From Pleomorphovibrio marinus (GTDB taxonomy: Bacteria > Bacteroidota > Bacteroidia > Cytophagales > Cyclobacteriaceae), in assembly GCF_003347495.1 (NCBI RefSeq), contig NZ_QCXY01000004.1:186001-250000 (forward strand): a DNA stretch of 64,000 bases, in the 5' to 3' direction. The notes beneath the pieces were generated by a model. That model was not told where the DNA came from. It saw nothing but the letters and a program-made list of their open reading frames with translations, and ran no database searches. The position numbers and the translations under genes are program-made. Of this stretch, positions 39,485 to 49,030 are shown in pieces (positions within the stretch are counted from its first letter, which is position 1; every line of letters starts with the position of its first letter).

Positions 39485-40687
39485 CTAAAGGTTTGCTACA
39501 AAAATACCCTTTGGTGAAAAGGAAGAATTTTGCTTCCCACTTTTATCCATAATCACTTTCCAGGCACCAAAATAGAAAAACACTACAAAGATGCTTTTCA
39601 TACGCATAAAAATACCAAAATTATTTAAAGTCATGGCATAGATAGCCATCATCATTACAGTAAGTGCCAATCCGGCATAAAGAAATGCGGGCAATTTTGG
39701 TCTTTTCCCTTTAATAAGGAGAAACCATAAGGCAGTAATTACCAATACCAGAAAAATGGAATTCTCCAATGCCGCTGCCCATTGCCAAAAACCAACTGCC
39801 TCCCAGGGAAGGGGGCGAAACAAGACTGCCCAAAACCGCTCCAGGAAATTCATTTCAGCCATTTCCAAGTAGGAGTCGGCCCCAAAGCCTTCCAGGAACT
39901 TTTGCTGGGAGGAGAAAAAGGCCAAGATACTAGAAAAGTTTAATTCAGTGAGGTGGGTCTGCCTAAGCAGCACCTTTAAGGAGACCACTGAGCCGAGCAG
40001 CAAAACACCGAGGCCCACCCACTTGTATTTCTTACTCGCAATCCCTGACCCAAAGACCATCCAAACTGCAAATACCCCCACTAACAACGCGCCATGGATA
40101 GGCCTAACCATAAACGATAGGAAGATGCCAAATAGAGCCAAGTACCAGTATTTTTGGGGAAAGGAACACCACCTCAGGCACAGGACCAACCCCAGCCACA
40201 AGAGGGTCTCCTTCCCTACCCCAGCGGTCCAAAAGTGAAGGTTGGGTAGAAACAGTAATAGCACCCAACTATTTTCCCATGCCCACTCCTTACTCAATCC
40301 CCAGTAGTGATACCCCAATCTGAAAAGCTCCGCAAAAGCCAAGAAACCCAAGAAACCGTACAGCAGGTTTCCAGCAAAATAGGACATACCCAGTATTTTA
40401 AAAGGGACATAGTTTAGCCATTGCATAAAAAAATTCCCATATTCAAAATAGTCCATCCACCGCTCCGCGGTACGGTAATTGGAAATGGAAAGCTCCCAAA
40501 AACCAAGGGAGTCCCCGCCATGGGTGAGGATGTAAGAGTGGTAAAATAAAGAAAAAATAAGGTGATATGCTGCTAATAAAAAAATAATCCGAAGGTACTT
40601 TACGTACCCATTTGATTTTTTATAGTGGATGTATAAATATAACAAATATAAAAATAAAATAAATATTACAGTAAAAAAATCAATCAC
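39485..40687 (-). CDS. Wzy/EpsG-like polytopic membrane protein, copy 1
   Basis: A 400-residue protein with about 10 membrane helices. A conserved central motif LPNLHFWTAGVGKETLLWLG and a following VRPIHG loop are shared with the adjacent paralog (LPSLHFWSSGIGKDSLVFLF; VRPHMA). Its size, topology and position suggest an O-antigen-polymerase-type function, though homology to a named Wzy cannot be shown here. It overlaps the upstream gene by 4 nt. Confidence 0.6.
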   Translation of the reverse strand: MIDFFTVIFILFLYLLYLYIHYKKSNGYVKYLRIIFLLAAYHLIFSLFYHSYILTHGGDSLGFWELSISNYRTAERWMDYFEYGNFFMQWLNYVPFKILGMSYFAGNLLYGFLGFLAFAELFRLGYHYWGLSKEWAWENSWVLLLFLPNLHFWTAGVGKETLLWLGLVLCLRWCSFPQKYWYLALFGIFLSFMVRPIHGALLVGVFAVWMVFGSGIASKKYKWVGLGVLLLGSVVSLKVLLRQTHLTELNFSSILAFFSSQQKFLEGFGADSYLEMAEMNFLERFWAVLFRPLPWEAVGFWQWAAALENSIFLVLVITALWFLLIKGKRPKLPAFLYAGLALTVMMMAIYAMTLNNFGIFMRMKSIFVVFFYFGAWKVIMDKSGKQNSSFSPKGIFVANL

Positions 40688-41883
40688 ACCAATTGATTTT
40701 TTTTCCAGTATAAGTATCTTTTATACTTTTTTAGCTTAGCTTCATATAAAAAATTATCATAAATATAAACCAAAAATAGAATAAAATAAACGAAAGTCAT
40801 ATTTTTCATCCTTACGATAATACCAAAATTACTTAAAGCACCCGCAAAGGCGATAGAAGCCAATAAAAATGTCAAAAGCATGATTTTTATGGCATTGGGA
40901 GAATCTTTATACCCCCTAACAGGGTTTACTTTGGTAAAAACAGCAATGGTAAGAATTAAGGCAATAAAGTTTTCTATAGAATTAATAAAGCTGGAGATGT
41001 TATGAGCGTCAAAAAACAAGGGGCGATACCAATACGTGAAGAGCTTTAGCGGATATGGATAGCCGGACATGTCAATATGGGATTTACCATAGCTTAAATT
41101 TACTGAGGACGTTGAAAATAGGTTTTCAATATTCTCACCTGTAAGCTCGTCCATTTTCAAAAAGGCCAGCACCTCATCATAAATCCTAACAAAGCCAAAG
41201 ACAGCAATGACAAAAAAGACCAATTTATAAGAGAAATGAAGCTTCCCGTCTATGATTAACATAAATGCAGTAGACAATAATACAATGAACGCCATATGGG
41301 GGCGGACATGGTATAGACAAACAACACTTATTCCTATCAAATAAAGGTACTTTCTCATATCTCGAATTCCGTAAAAAAACATGGACATAAATAAAAATAC
41401 TAGGGAATCTTTCCCGATCCCAGAGGACCAAAAGTGTAGGCTTGGCAATAAAAGGATAGATGGCCAAATATTAAATCCATAAAGACTAATTTTGTTGGCT
41501 TTAAACAAATCCTGTCCTGCCAAAAACAATAAGATAAAAGCCCAAGAGGAAACACTGGCATATAAAAAAGTACCCGTCCAAAAATCCAAACCCAATATTC
41601 TGGAAAAGGGGTAATTGACAAAAAACACAAAATAATTATGGGTGCCATAGGCATCCCACCAAGATTCAAAATTAAAATGTCTAAACTTGTCACCTAAGTT
41701 CCAATAAAAACTAGTATCAGTCCCAAAAGCAAACCATCCATAATAGAACCCAATTATTATATGATAGTGCACTAACAAGATTGAAAAATTCAATCCTCTT
41801 GAATTCGTACGTGGTCGGACAAATTCAGAAATCAAGATCATATTGATCACATATAAAATTACACCAAAAAAAATATCCACCAT
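40684..41883 (-). CDS. Wzy/EpsG-like polytopic membrane protein, copy 2
   Basis: A 399-residue, about 10-helix membrane protein paralogous to the preceding one; the conserved FW-x-x-G-I/V-G-K-D/E motif and the VRPH loop are diagnostic. It ends in a basic tail. Two tandem polymerase-like genes may mean two repeat-unit polymers or a heteromeric pair (inference). Confidence 0.6.
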   Translation of the reverse strand: MVDIFFGVILYVINMILISEFVRPRTNSRGLNFSILLVHYHIIIGFYYGWFAFGTDTSFYWNLGDKFRHFNFESWWDAYGTHNYFVFFVNYPFSRILGLDFWTGTFLYASVSSWAFILLFLAGQDLFKANKISLYGFNIWPSILLLPSLHFWSSGIGKDSLVFLFMSMFFYGIRDMRKYLYLIGISVVCLYHVRPHMAFIVLLSTAFMLIIDGKLHFSYKLVFFVIAVFGFVRIYDEVLAFLKMDELTGENIENLFSTSSVNLSYGKSHIDMSGYPYPLKLFTYWYRPLFFDAHNISSFINSIENFIALILTIAVFTKVNPVRGYKDSPNAIKIMLLTFLLASIAFAGALSNFGIIVRMKNMTFVYFILFLVYIYDNFLYEAKLKKYKRYLYWKKNQLV

Positions 41884-41889
41884 AACTAA

Positions 41890-42717
41890 TTAAGTTAAAC
41901 TTTCACGAGAAAATCTACCACTCCTAATTAAAAACCAAACTCCCGTTCTAAATAAAAAATAATATGCAATGGAATAAAAAAAAATTGGAGTCATACTAAA
42001 CCCAAATGAATATAATGAGGCCATTACGAGAAATATAGCATAATATTTCACTCGAAAATTATCCAAAGATCCAACCCATTTTTTCAACCATTGAATTTTA
42101 TATTTTGGTTTTACCGCATGCTCAATTGTCCTAAGTATTGGAAAGCAAATTAAAATTATCCAATATGGCTCTAATCCATACTCGAATCCCAGATAAATGA
42201 TAGGAAAAACCCAATACTTACAAACACATAAAAAGAAATAGGAAAGGATATTCCACCTAGACCTGATTCGATTATGCTTGTAGAAAAATAGCCTAACTAA
42301 GAGGACTATTAGTACAAACCATATAATTTGTTTGGTGCTCCATACATTAAAAAAAAAGAAAATACTTGTAGAACCCATAAAAATTAGAAGTCTAATCAAG
42401 ACAATTTTACCAAAATTTATCTCAATAAAATTTATATCCTGCAAGGGAATCCTCAGATTTGGGTTAGATTCCTTTTTGATGGTCATAGCATCATTCTCCA
42501 AATACCCAATCTCATACATACTCATCCAAGCGACAAATGCCAAAAGAATGAGAAAAAGGTGAGGCATAGTATCTACCTGATAAAAGCCAAAAAGAAAAAC
42601 CACCAAAAAAAGAGGGTAAATCCAGATCAGAGATAACTTTTCAGGGATGCTTTTTAACCGGGAATAGGTCAGGTAATAAAATGGAATGACAAACTTACAC
42701 ATGGAAAATATCGACAT
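41890..42717 (-). CDS. Membrane protein, UbiA-like prenyltransferase candidate
   Basis: A 275-residue protein with about 7 membrane segments. The loop MYEIGYLENDAMTIKKESNP followed by NLR resembles the first Asp-rich loop of UbiA-type prenyltransferases, though the classical N-x3-D-x3-D is not intact. It overlaps the HAD gene upstream by 23 nt. UbiA and HAD phosphatase domains are known as neighbours and fusions, as in polyprenyl-phosphoribose pathways. Confidence 0.45.
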   Translation of the reverse strand: MSIFSMCKFVIPFYYLTYSRLKSIPEKLSLIWIYPLFLVVFLFGFYQVDTMPHLFLILLAFVAWMSMYEIGYLENDAMTIKKESNPNLRIPLQDINFIEINFGKIVLIRLLIFMGSTSIFFFFNVWSTKQIIWFVLIVLLVRLFFYKHNRIRSRWNILSYFFLCVCKYWVFPIIYLGFEYGLEPYWIILICFPILRTIEHAVKPKYKIQWLKKWVGSLDNFRVKYYAIFLVMASLYSFGFSMTPIFFYSIAYYFLFRTGVWFLIRSGRFSRESLT

Positions 42718-43372
42718 GTTGATGGGATGCCAATAAGCTTTCCCATTTTTTCAAATTTCGTTTTTTGGAAAGGACCAACGCTTTTTCAGCAATCCCAATC
42801 AATGAAATATCATCCAAATTATCGGTGTACACAAAAAATTCACCTTCCTGAACATTAAAATTTCTTTCTATCATTGTTAATTTTTGCCCCTTTAGGTCTT
42901 GGACCAATTTACCGGAATAAACACCTTCCTCTGATCTTTCCAATGTTGATGCAAAATATTCCTTCACCTGCAATTCATCAGCAATGGCTTTGATAACTGG
43001 ATCCAGGGAAGCACTTACCAAAACTACCCTCCTATTCTGTTCTTGAGCTGACTTTAGTATCATTTGGGTTTTTAACAACCTTTTTGAACTCAAATAATCA
43101 GATACAAAGTGCTTAGCATATTCTTCAACCTCATGCGACTTTTCATTCTTCAGCAATCCAATCAAAAAAGTTCTTATTCCAGTTTTGATTCCCAACTTGG
43201 TTAAAACCACAGTCATTAGCCTTCCTGGCAAAGATAACGAAAGTCTGATAAAATTATATTTGCATTTATCTCTTTCTATAAAATAATATTTCAAAAATTC
43301 ATATGTAGTATTGGCGTGGTACAGGGTACCGCACACATCAAAAACATACACTTCCTCTTTATCCTTCTCCAT
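42695..43372 (-). CDS. HAD-IB-like hydrolase
   Basis: A 225-residue protein of the SerB-like HAD-IB type. Motif I reads VFDVCGTLYHANTT, so the second Asp of D-x-D is Cys. Motif II is LVSASLDP, the Lys region is SGKLVQDLKGQK, and motif IV is VYTDNLDDISLIG. The Cys may change the general acid; other motifs are intact. It overlaps genes on both sides, so it is tightly linked to the UbiA-like gene. Confidence 0.75.
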   Translation of the reverse strand: MEKDKEEVYVFDVCGTLYHANTTYEFLKYYFIERDKCKYNFIRLSLSLPGRLMTVVLTKLGIKTGIRTFLIGLLKNEKSHEVEEYAKHFVSDYLSSKRLLKTQMILKSAQEQNRRVVLVSASLDPVIKAIADELQVKEYFASTLERSEEGVYSGKLVQDLKGQKLTMIERNFNVQEGEFFVYTDNLDDISLIGIAEKALVLSKKRNLKKWESLLASHQHVDIFHV

Positions 43373-44543
43373 ATTGTAAAGCTTGATGGTATAAGGAGGC
43401 GGATTCCTTCAAAGAAAAATGCTCAGCGGCAAATTGGATCACTGTTGTACTAGAATTCTGCTCCATTTGTTCTTTTATCCAAAAGGATAGATTTGAGGGA
43501 TAAATATCTTTCTTTGGGTCCAAGCAAAAAGCGAATCCCTGCCCATATAATTGATCATCCATATCCCCTATCCCCGAATTATAGATCACAGGTAATCCTG
43601 CACTCAGGTATTCCACCACTTTAATCGGGGCAACACCCTGCATGGAAAAACTTGGTTTTCTAAAAGAAATGCCAATATGTGCTTTCCCCAACTCCTCCTT
43701 AACTTTCTCTGCGGTAACAGATTTAATTTCAACACCTGATAACAAATGTGGAAAATGCTGCTGAATGTAATCCTGGGCTTGCTCAATATGAAAAGTAAGG
43801 ATTTTAAACCGGGCATCAGTAAATGTTCTTTTGGTGAATTGGAAGGTTTCCAACATTTCCGGCAACATATATTGTGGACCCAATGAACCAGCATAGATTA
43901 ATGTGAGATGTTTTGGTTTGACCACGGAAGGAGGACTCTCATTGAGGACAAAAGTCCCATTAGGAACCACAAATACTTTATCACTATCAAACCCTTCACC
44001 TGCATTTTCAGTAATAACCTCCTTGGCTTTTTGTGTCCTGCAGATCAGTGAAGCTGCATGATAGTAGGCCTGATGCTCCATTTTTTTAAAAAACTTGTAC
44101 CGTATACTATCCTTTGATAGGCCTGCAAAATCAACCCTTTCTTCTAAAGGAAAACCATCAGCATCCCAAACCAATCGGTATTTATTATTTTTAAATAATG
44201 CCTTCATAATAAAATAGGCATTGACTGCCCTAGGCATCAGGACTTCAATGCCGTGGTTCTCCGCATATTTTTTTACCTGATAAATATCCAGGAACTTAAC
44301 CTTTAACATCCCCAATAAAGCTGATCTTTTGAATGTGGGAATTCCTAGAAAATAAATCCCTCTTGATTCTAAATCTTTTTTTCTTTGTTTGATTATTTCT
44401 TTGTTCGCTGAGGTAAATTGGATTACATGAAATTCGTAGCCGTGATTTTCCTGAAGCTTTAAAAAAATAGGGGTGAACAAATTTTCCACATAGGTCACTT
44501 CCGGTCCATCCCAACTCACAAACAAAACTCTTTTATATTTCAA
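43359..44543 (-). CDS. Glycosyltransferase (GT4-like)
   Basis: A 394-residue GT-B protein. The C-terminal nucleotide-sugar domain has LTLIYAGSLGPQYMLPEMLE and the acidic motif region FSMQGVAPIKVVEYLSAGLP, corresponding to E-x7-E. It starts 14 bp downstream of the next glycosyltransferase and overlaps the HAD gene by 14 nt. Donor and acceptor are unknown. Confidence 0.85.
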   Translation of the reverse strand: MKYKRVLFVSWDGPEVTYVENLFTPIFLKLQENHGYEFHVIQFTSANKEIIKQRKKDLESRGIYFLGIPTFKRSALLGMLKVKFLDIYQVKKYAENHGIEVLMPRAVNAYFIMKALFKNNKYRLVWDADGFPLEERVDFAGLSKDSIRYKFFKKMEHQAYYHAASLICRTQKAKEVITENAGEGFDSDKVFVVPNGTFVLNESPPSVVKPKHLTLIYAGSLGPQYMLPEMLETFQFTKRTFTDARFKILTFHIEQAQDYIQQHFPHLLSGVEIKSVTAEKVKEELGKAHIGISFRKPSFSMQGVAPIKVVEYLSAGLPVIYNSGIGDMDDQLYGQGFAFCLDPKKDIYPSNLSFWIKEQMEQNSSTTVIQFAAEHFSLKESASLYHQALQYGEG

Positions 44544-44557
44544 GATTTAGATGGTTT

Positions 44558-45685
44558 TCAGGTAATTAAACCCTTTCCTTTTAAGAGTTGTAAGTACAAA
44601 TTTTCCACTACTTGGCAGTATCGATCAGCAGTATAATGCTTCAAAGCCCTTTCACATCCCTTTTCCCCAAAAAATTTTCTCAATTGAGGATTATCGATCA
44701 AGATCCCTATTTTTTCGGCTATTTGACCTGGAACATAAGGAGGAACTAAAAAACCGGTTTCATTATCCACCACAATATCCTGTAATCCTCCTACTTGAGT
44801 GGCAATAACTGGAAGTTTGTGCAACATGGCCTCAGCAGCAACAAGACCAAACCCTTCATGAGCAGAGGACAAACAAAATACATCCATTAACTCGTAAAAT
44901 GGATCAGGTTTTTCCTGAAAACCTACTGGAATAAACTGATCTTGAAATCCAAGATGTATAGCTAATTCCGTTAACTCACTTAAATCCGGACCTTGTCCAA
45001 CCAATAAAAATTTAGTTTTAGGATTATCCAACAGCTTTATTGCCTTCAAAATATCTGAAAATCTTTTCACCCTATCGTGTACCCTTCCAACAGACCCGAT
45101 AACCAAATCATCCTTTTCAATTCCTAAACATTTTTTTAAACTTTGAATCTCAACTTCCGAACAAGTTTCCGGAAAATCTACTCCATTATTTATCAAAATA
45201 ACCTTTGAAGATGAAACCTTTACCTTTTCCTTTAAAAACTGAACAACAGAAGGGGCTATCCCTATCACCTTATCAGCAAAATTGGAGTATATCCTTTGCA
45301 ATAAAAGCGCTTTTTTTGATCGGGTTGAAGGAAAAGACGTCTCCTCGAGAATGACCACAGGAACGTTACCGATATATCCACCTACTGTAGCCATACTCAT
45401 TCCCTCAAATACAGCTCCATGAATGATATGAGGTTGATAATTGCGGATTATTTCTAAAACCTTTTTATACTTTCTCCACTCAAATGGGCTTTTAAATGTC
45501 CCCACTTCAATAATCTCTACACCTAAGCTTTTTAACTGTTCTTTGATCGGCCCAACGGCTTTTGTGCAAATAATTTTTAATTCAAACTGATCAAAATCCA
45601 ACCCTTTAGCAAAGGTCAACCTGATTTTCTCCACCCCGCCTGAAGAAATGGTTTCTATACAATGTAATAGGCGGATTTTTTGCAT
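44558..45685 (-). CDS. Glycosyltransferase family 4
   Basis: A 375-residue GT4 enzyme. It has the acceptor-side loop ETISSGGVEKIRLTFAKGL, the donor domain VIGSVGRVHDRVKRFSDILK with FLLVGQGPDLSEL, and the E-x7-E motif in SSAHEGFGLVAAEAMLHKLP. It is a retaining enzyme with an intact active site. A gap of about 115 bp separates it from the next gene upstream. Confidence 0.9.
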   Translation of the reverse strand: MQKIRLLHCIETISSGGVEKIRLTFAKGLDFDQFELKIICTKAVGPIKEQLKSLGVEIIEVGTFKSPFEWRKYKKVLEIIRNYQPHIIHGAVFEGMSMATVGGYIGNVPVVILEETSFPSTRSKKALLLQRIYSNFADKVIGIAPSVVQFLKEKVKVSSSKVILINNGVDFPETCSEVEIQSLKKCLGIEKDDLVIGSVGRVHDRVKRFSDILKAIKLLDNPKTKFLLVGQGPDLSELTELAIHLGFQDQFIPVGFQEKPDPFYELMDVFCLSSAHEGFGLVAAEAMLHKLPVIATQVGGLQDIVVDNETGFLVPPYVPGQIAEKIGILIDNPQLRKFFGEKGCERALKHYTADRYCQVVENLYLQLLKGKGLIT

Positions 45686-45801
45686 ATTTTTTCTCCTATC
45701 CCTGACCCCTTATTGGGAAGAGGGAATGGTTTCAGTTGAAATTTACTCTTTAAAATCTCTAATCGTCTTCAAAAACATTTAAGCCTAGCAGAGAGCCTGA
45801 T

Positions 45802-46950
45802 TTAGGGGGTAGAATACACCTCCAACAACTTCTTCACATAATTCCATACAGAATATTTCTTCCCAGCCTCTTGAGCCATCCTTCCAATTAATTGCCTTTG
45901 TTCATTAGACAATTTCAAAACCTTTAGCATTTTACATTTTAAATCAGAAGCCTGACGAGGATTTATTAAAAAACCTGTTTTACCATCCTCCACAATTTCG
46001 CTAGGCCCACCCTGATTAGTAACAATACAAGGCAATTCACAAAGCATAGCCTCCACTAAGGAAATTGAAAAACCCTCGGAAAAAGAAGGTAAAACAAAGG
46101 CATCTGAATTTTTTAAAAACGGATTTACATCTTCTTGAAACCCATAAAAAACTACACTTTCTTGAATCCCAATTTTTTTTACCAAAGCCTCTAAATTCAC
46201 CTTATCAGGTCCATCCCCCAATATCCATAATTTTAAATACTTTTCTTGATTCTCTTTCACAAGCTCAAAAAACACTTTTATCAAAGTATCCAAATTCTTT
46301 ACTGCCACCAATCTACATGTCGTAACAAACACAAATGGCTTTTCTCCTTCTCCATGCTTGTTATATACGTCACTTATAGCGATGTTTGCACCACTCTGGG
46401 TGCAAAAAAGAGTCCCACTTTCACCTTTTTCCTTTTCCCTAATTCCTAAATCAACCGGATTATACACCACCTCCACTTTCTCCTCTTCAACTTCTCCTAA
46501 CTCCACAATTCTATCCTTGACCGATTGTGAAATAGCTATAACCTTAGTCGCAGATTTATACACCCATTTGAATACAAACCTCCACTTAAAATCATGATTG
46601 GGAAAACCTATCTCCTCTCCTATTCTTACAGGTACACCAGCCATTTTTGCTGCAATCAATCCATGAAAATTGGCCTCGGAAGCCGAAGTATGGACAACAT
46701 CAGGTTGAATATTTTTAAGAAATTGAAACAACATATAAATTAACCTAAGGTTGGGGATTTTGAAATTTTGGTGAAAATGAATTGGATGAGTGCCCATTAA
46801 ATGAAGTTCTTGGGAAATTTTCCCTTCACCTCCTAAGACAACAATTTCTAAAAGGTCATAAGAATAAGTATCAAATCCTAATACAGTATGTTTGATCCTT
46901 TGCTCTACCCCTCCAAAATCCAGCAATGGGACAATTCTGACAATTTTCAA
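45802..46950 (-). CDS. Glycosyltransferase family 4 with a linker insertion
   Basis: A 382-residue GT4 enzyme with IVPLLDFGGVEQRIKHTVLG at the N-terminus, FVFVTTCRLVAVKNLDTLIK and LWILGDGPDKVNLEAL in the donor domain, and the E-x7-E motif SFSEGFSISLVEAMLCELP. Between the two domains (residues about 178-200) an extra GTLFCTQSGANIAISDVYNK segment is encoded, covering a TTTGCACC/GGTGCAAA hairpin (46385-46406). This looks like an in-frame inserted palindrome. Confidence 0.9.
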   Translation of the reverse strand: MKIVRIVPLLDFGGVEQRIKHTVLGFDTYSYDLLEIVVLGGEGKISQELHLMGTHPIHFHQNFKIPNLRLIYMLFQFLKNIQPDVVHTSASEANFHGLIAAKMAGVPVRIGEEIGFPNHDFKWRFVFKWVYKSATKVIAISQSVKDRIVELGEVEEEKVEVVYNPVDLGIREKEKGESGTLFCTQSGANIAISDVYNKHGEGEKPFVFVTTCRLVAVKNLDTLIKVFFELVKENQEKYLKLWILGDGPDKVNLEALVKKIGIQESVVFYGFQEDVNPFLKNSDAFVLPSFSEGFSISLVEAMLCELPCIVTNQGGPSEIVEDGKTGFLINPRQASDLKCKMLKVLKLSNEQRQLIGRMAQEAGKKYSVWNYVKKLLEVYSTP

Positions 46951-46952
46951 AT

Positions 46953-48116
46953 CTAGAAGGTCTTTAAATTTAAATAACTTTCGATTAAGGCCTTGTATTC
47001 GATTTCATGATTTCTAGCAATAGTCCTTATATCAAATTTTTGTTTTGCGAGATCATAGGCATTGGAAGTTAATTTTGATTTCAAAGACCAATTTTCTAGT
47101 AAAAACCTTGTTTGAGATGCTAAATCCAAATAATCACCCATTTTGAATAAAAGCGAATTATTTTTATGCACTAGGTTTTCAATATTAGGGTTAATATCAG
47201 ATGCAATGATTGGAATTTTGGATAACATCCCTTCAATAACAACACCAGGAGAACCTTCATAATGCGATGCAAACCAAAAAATATCACAAGCCTTCAAAAT
47301 TTCGGGAATATCCTTTCTCCTTCCTAAAAAAGTAACACTTTCTTCTATCTTTAATTTGTTGCAAATTGATTTATAATAACTCATATCGAAACCATCTCCA
47401 ACTATTATCAATTTTATATTTCTAAAGTTTTGTAGTAAAACATTAAATGCCATGAAAATTTCATCAAATCCTTTTGATCTAATAACCCTTGAATTGGATA
47501 CAATTAATATATCTTCAGAACTTAAATTTAAACTGGTTCTTTCAATTGGAACAGCATTATTATATTTACAAACATCTCTACCATTGGGGATGACTTTTAT
47601 TTTGCCTTTTGGAATACCTAAATACTTCATGTTAGGTATAACAATTGCATTTGAAACTGATAAAAATAAATTTGCTCTATTTGCGGTTACTTTATTTATA
47701 AATCGATAAAATTCAAGCTTAATTACTTCTTTCTTACTTAGTAAATTATATCTATCTTTGGAGTGAGAATCACTAATTAAAGTACAAACCAAGGGTATCT
47801 TAAATGAAGGAACAACAATTCTTGCAATAATCTCGGATCTAAAGTGATTAGCATGAACCAAAATAGGCCTTTCTTGCTGAATAACTCTTTTTAACTTAAT
47901 TGAAGCAGAAAAAAAACCAAATCTATGTGGGATATTAAAAAGAATTAAATTTTTAGCATAATGATTAAACTCTATTAACAGCTCATTCTTTGCTTTATAT
48001 ATAACGCAAACAATAATATCAAATTCTTGAATATTCTTAATCAATTCCAAAACGCTTAATTCAGCACCCCCAATTGAAATTGTATCCAATACATAAAGTA
48101 TCTTTTTATTATTCAT
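46953..48116 (-). CDS. Glycosyltransferase family 4
   Basis: A 387-residue GT4 enzyme: VLDTISIGGAELSVLELIKN at the N-terminus, SNSRVIRSKGFDEIFMAF and LIIVGDGFDMSYYKS in the donor domain, and the E-x7-E motif in SHYEGSPGVVIEGMLSKIP. It overlaps the GT2 gene upstream by 4 nt. From here to 51.5 kb base composition becomes much more AT-rich than in the flanking genes. Confidence 0.9.
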   Translation of the reverse strand: MNNKKILYVLDTISIGGAELSVLELIKNIQEFDIIVCVIYKAKNELLIEFNHYAKNLILFNIPHRFGFFSASIKLKRVIQQERPILVHANHFRSEIIARIVVPSFKIPLVCTLISDSHSKDRYNLLSKKEVIKLEFYRFINKVTANRANLFLSVSNAIVIPNMKYLGIPKGKIKVIPNGRDVCKYNNAVPIERTSLNLSSEDILIVSNSRVIRSKGFDEIFMAFNVLLQNFRNIKLIIVGDGFDMSYYKSICNKLKIEESVTFLGRRKDIPEILKACDIFWFASHYEGSPGVVIEGMLSKIPIIASDINPNIENLVHKNNSLLFKMGDYLDLASQTRFLLENWSLKSKLTSNAYDLAKQKFDIRTIARNHEIEYKALIESYLNLKTF

Positions 48117-49030
48117 TTATAATATTTTTTTAATCTATATAAATAATTAAACAAAAATGGAAAATAATAAATGACTAATTGTCTAATTGAAATTTTAATA
48201 TTTTCCTTTTTAAGTTGTTTATAAAAGAAATTTAATACTGAAGTTGAAGGGTTCATTTTCACACACATTTCAGATATTTGATATATATAATTAACCCTCA
48301 ATTCTTTATTAATACTTTTCGATGAATGATTTTGATAAAACTGAACACAACCCTGAAAATCAATTTTTTTTGTAGAGAAATTAACTCTATTTACAATCAA
48401 ATCATAGGAATCCAGATAAAACCACTTTACTTTTTTATGAACTTTAATAAAAAAATCAAAATCTTGGTGACGAGTTAGGTTTTCATCAAAATTAACCAAA
48501 TTAAAAACGCTTTTATGGATAATAAAACTAGGAGTTGGAGCATATGTATCATTTAAAAGCAAAAAATCAAAAGCGGAATCAGACTCCATTATTTGCTTAG
48601 ATTTTCTAAATTTTATTTGGTCTCCATAGTTATCAATTCCGCTACTATACAATGCAAAAGCTCCTGAATTCATTATGTATTTCAGGGCAATATTTAGTCT
48701 ATCCTTTTTCCAAATATCATCAGAATCCAAAAATGCTATAAATTTTCCTTTAGAATTTTCTACCCCAATATTTCTACAAGAATTTGCACCTTTAGGCCGA
48801 TTATTATTACGAAATATCAATTTAATTTTATATTCATCTTTAATCAATCCTTTTACAAAATCAAGAGAATCAAAACTCGATCCATCATCTACAAGAATCA
48901 ATTCCCAATTATGGTAAGATTGATTTAAAACTGATTGTATGCATAATTCCAACTCAAAAGAATTATTAAATATAGGAATTACAATTGAAACTGGGATTTC
49001 ATCCATGAAAAATTTATCTTTTAGGTTCAA
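48113..49030 (-). CDS. Glycosyltransferase family 2
   Basis: A 305-residue GT-A enzyme: SIVIPIFNNSFELELCIQSV, the ELILVDDGSSFDS motif, and the DxD in FIAFLDSDDIWKKDRLNIAL. There is no membrane segment. It overlaps its neighbours by 4 and 17 nt. It probably adds one sugar of the repeat unit; specificity is unknown. Confidence 0.9.
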   Translation of the reverse strand: MNLKDKFFMDEIPVSIVIPIFNNSFELELCIQSVLNQSYHNWELILVDDGSSFDSLDFVKGLIKDEYKIKLIFRNNNRPKGANSCRNIGVENSKGKFIAFLDSDDIWKKDRLNIALKYIMNSGAFALYSSGIDNYGDQIKFRKSKQIMESDSAFDFLLLNDTYAPTPSFIIHKSVFNLVNFDENLTRHQDFDFFIKVHKKVKWFYLDSYDLIVNRVNFSTKKIDFQGCVQFYQNHSSKSINKELRVNYIYQISEMCVKMNPSTSVLNFFYKQLKKENIKISIRQLVIYYFPFLFNYLYRLKKYYK

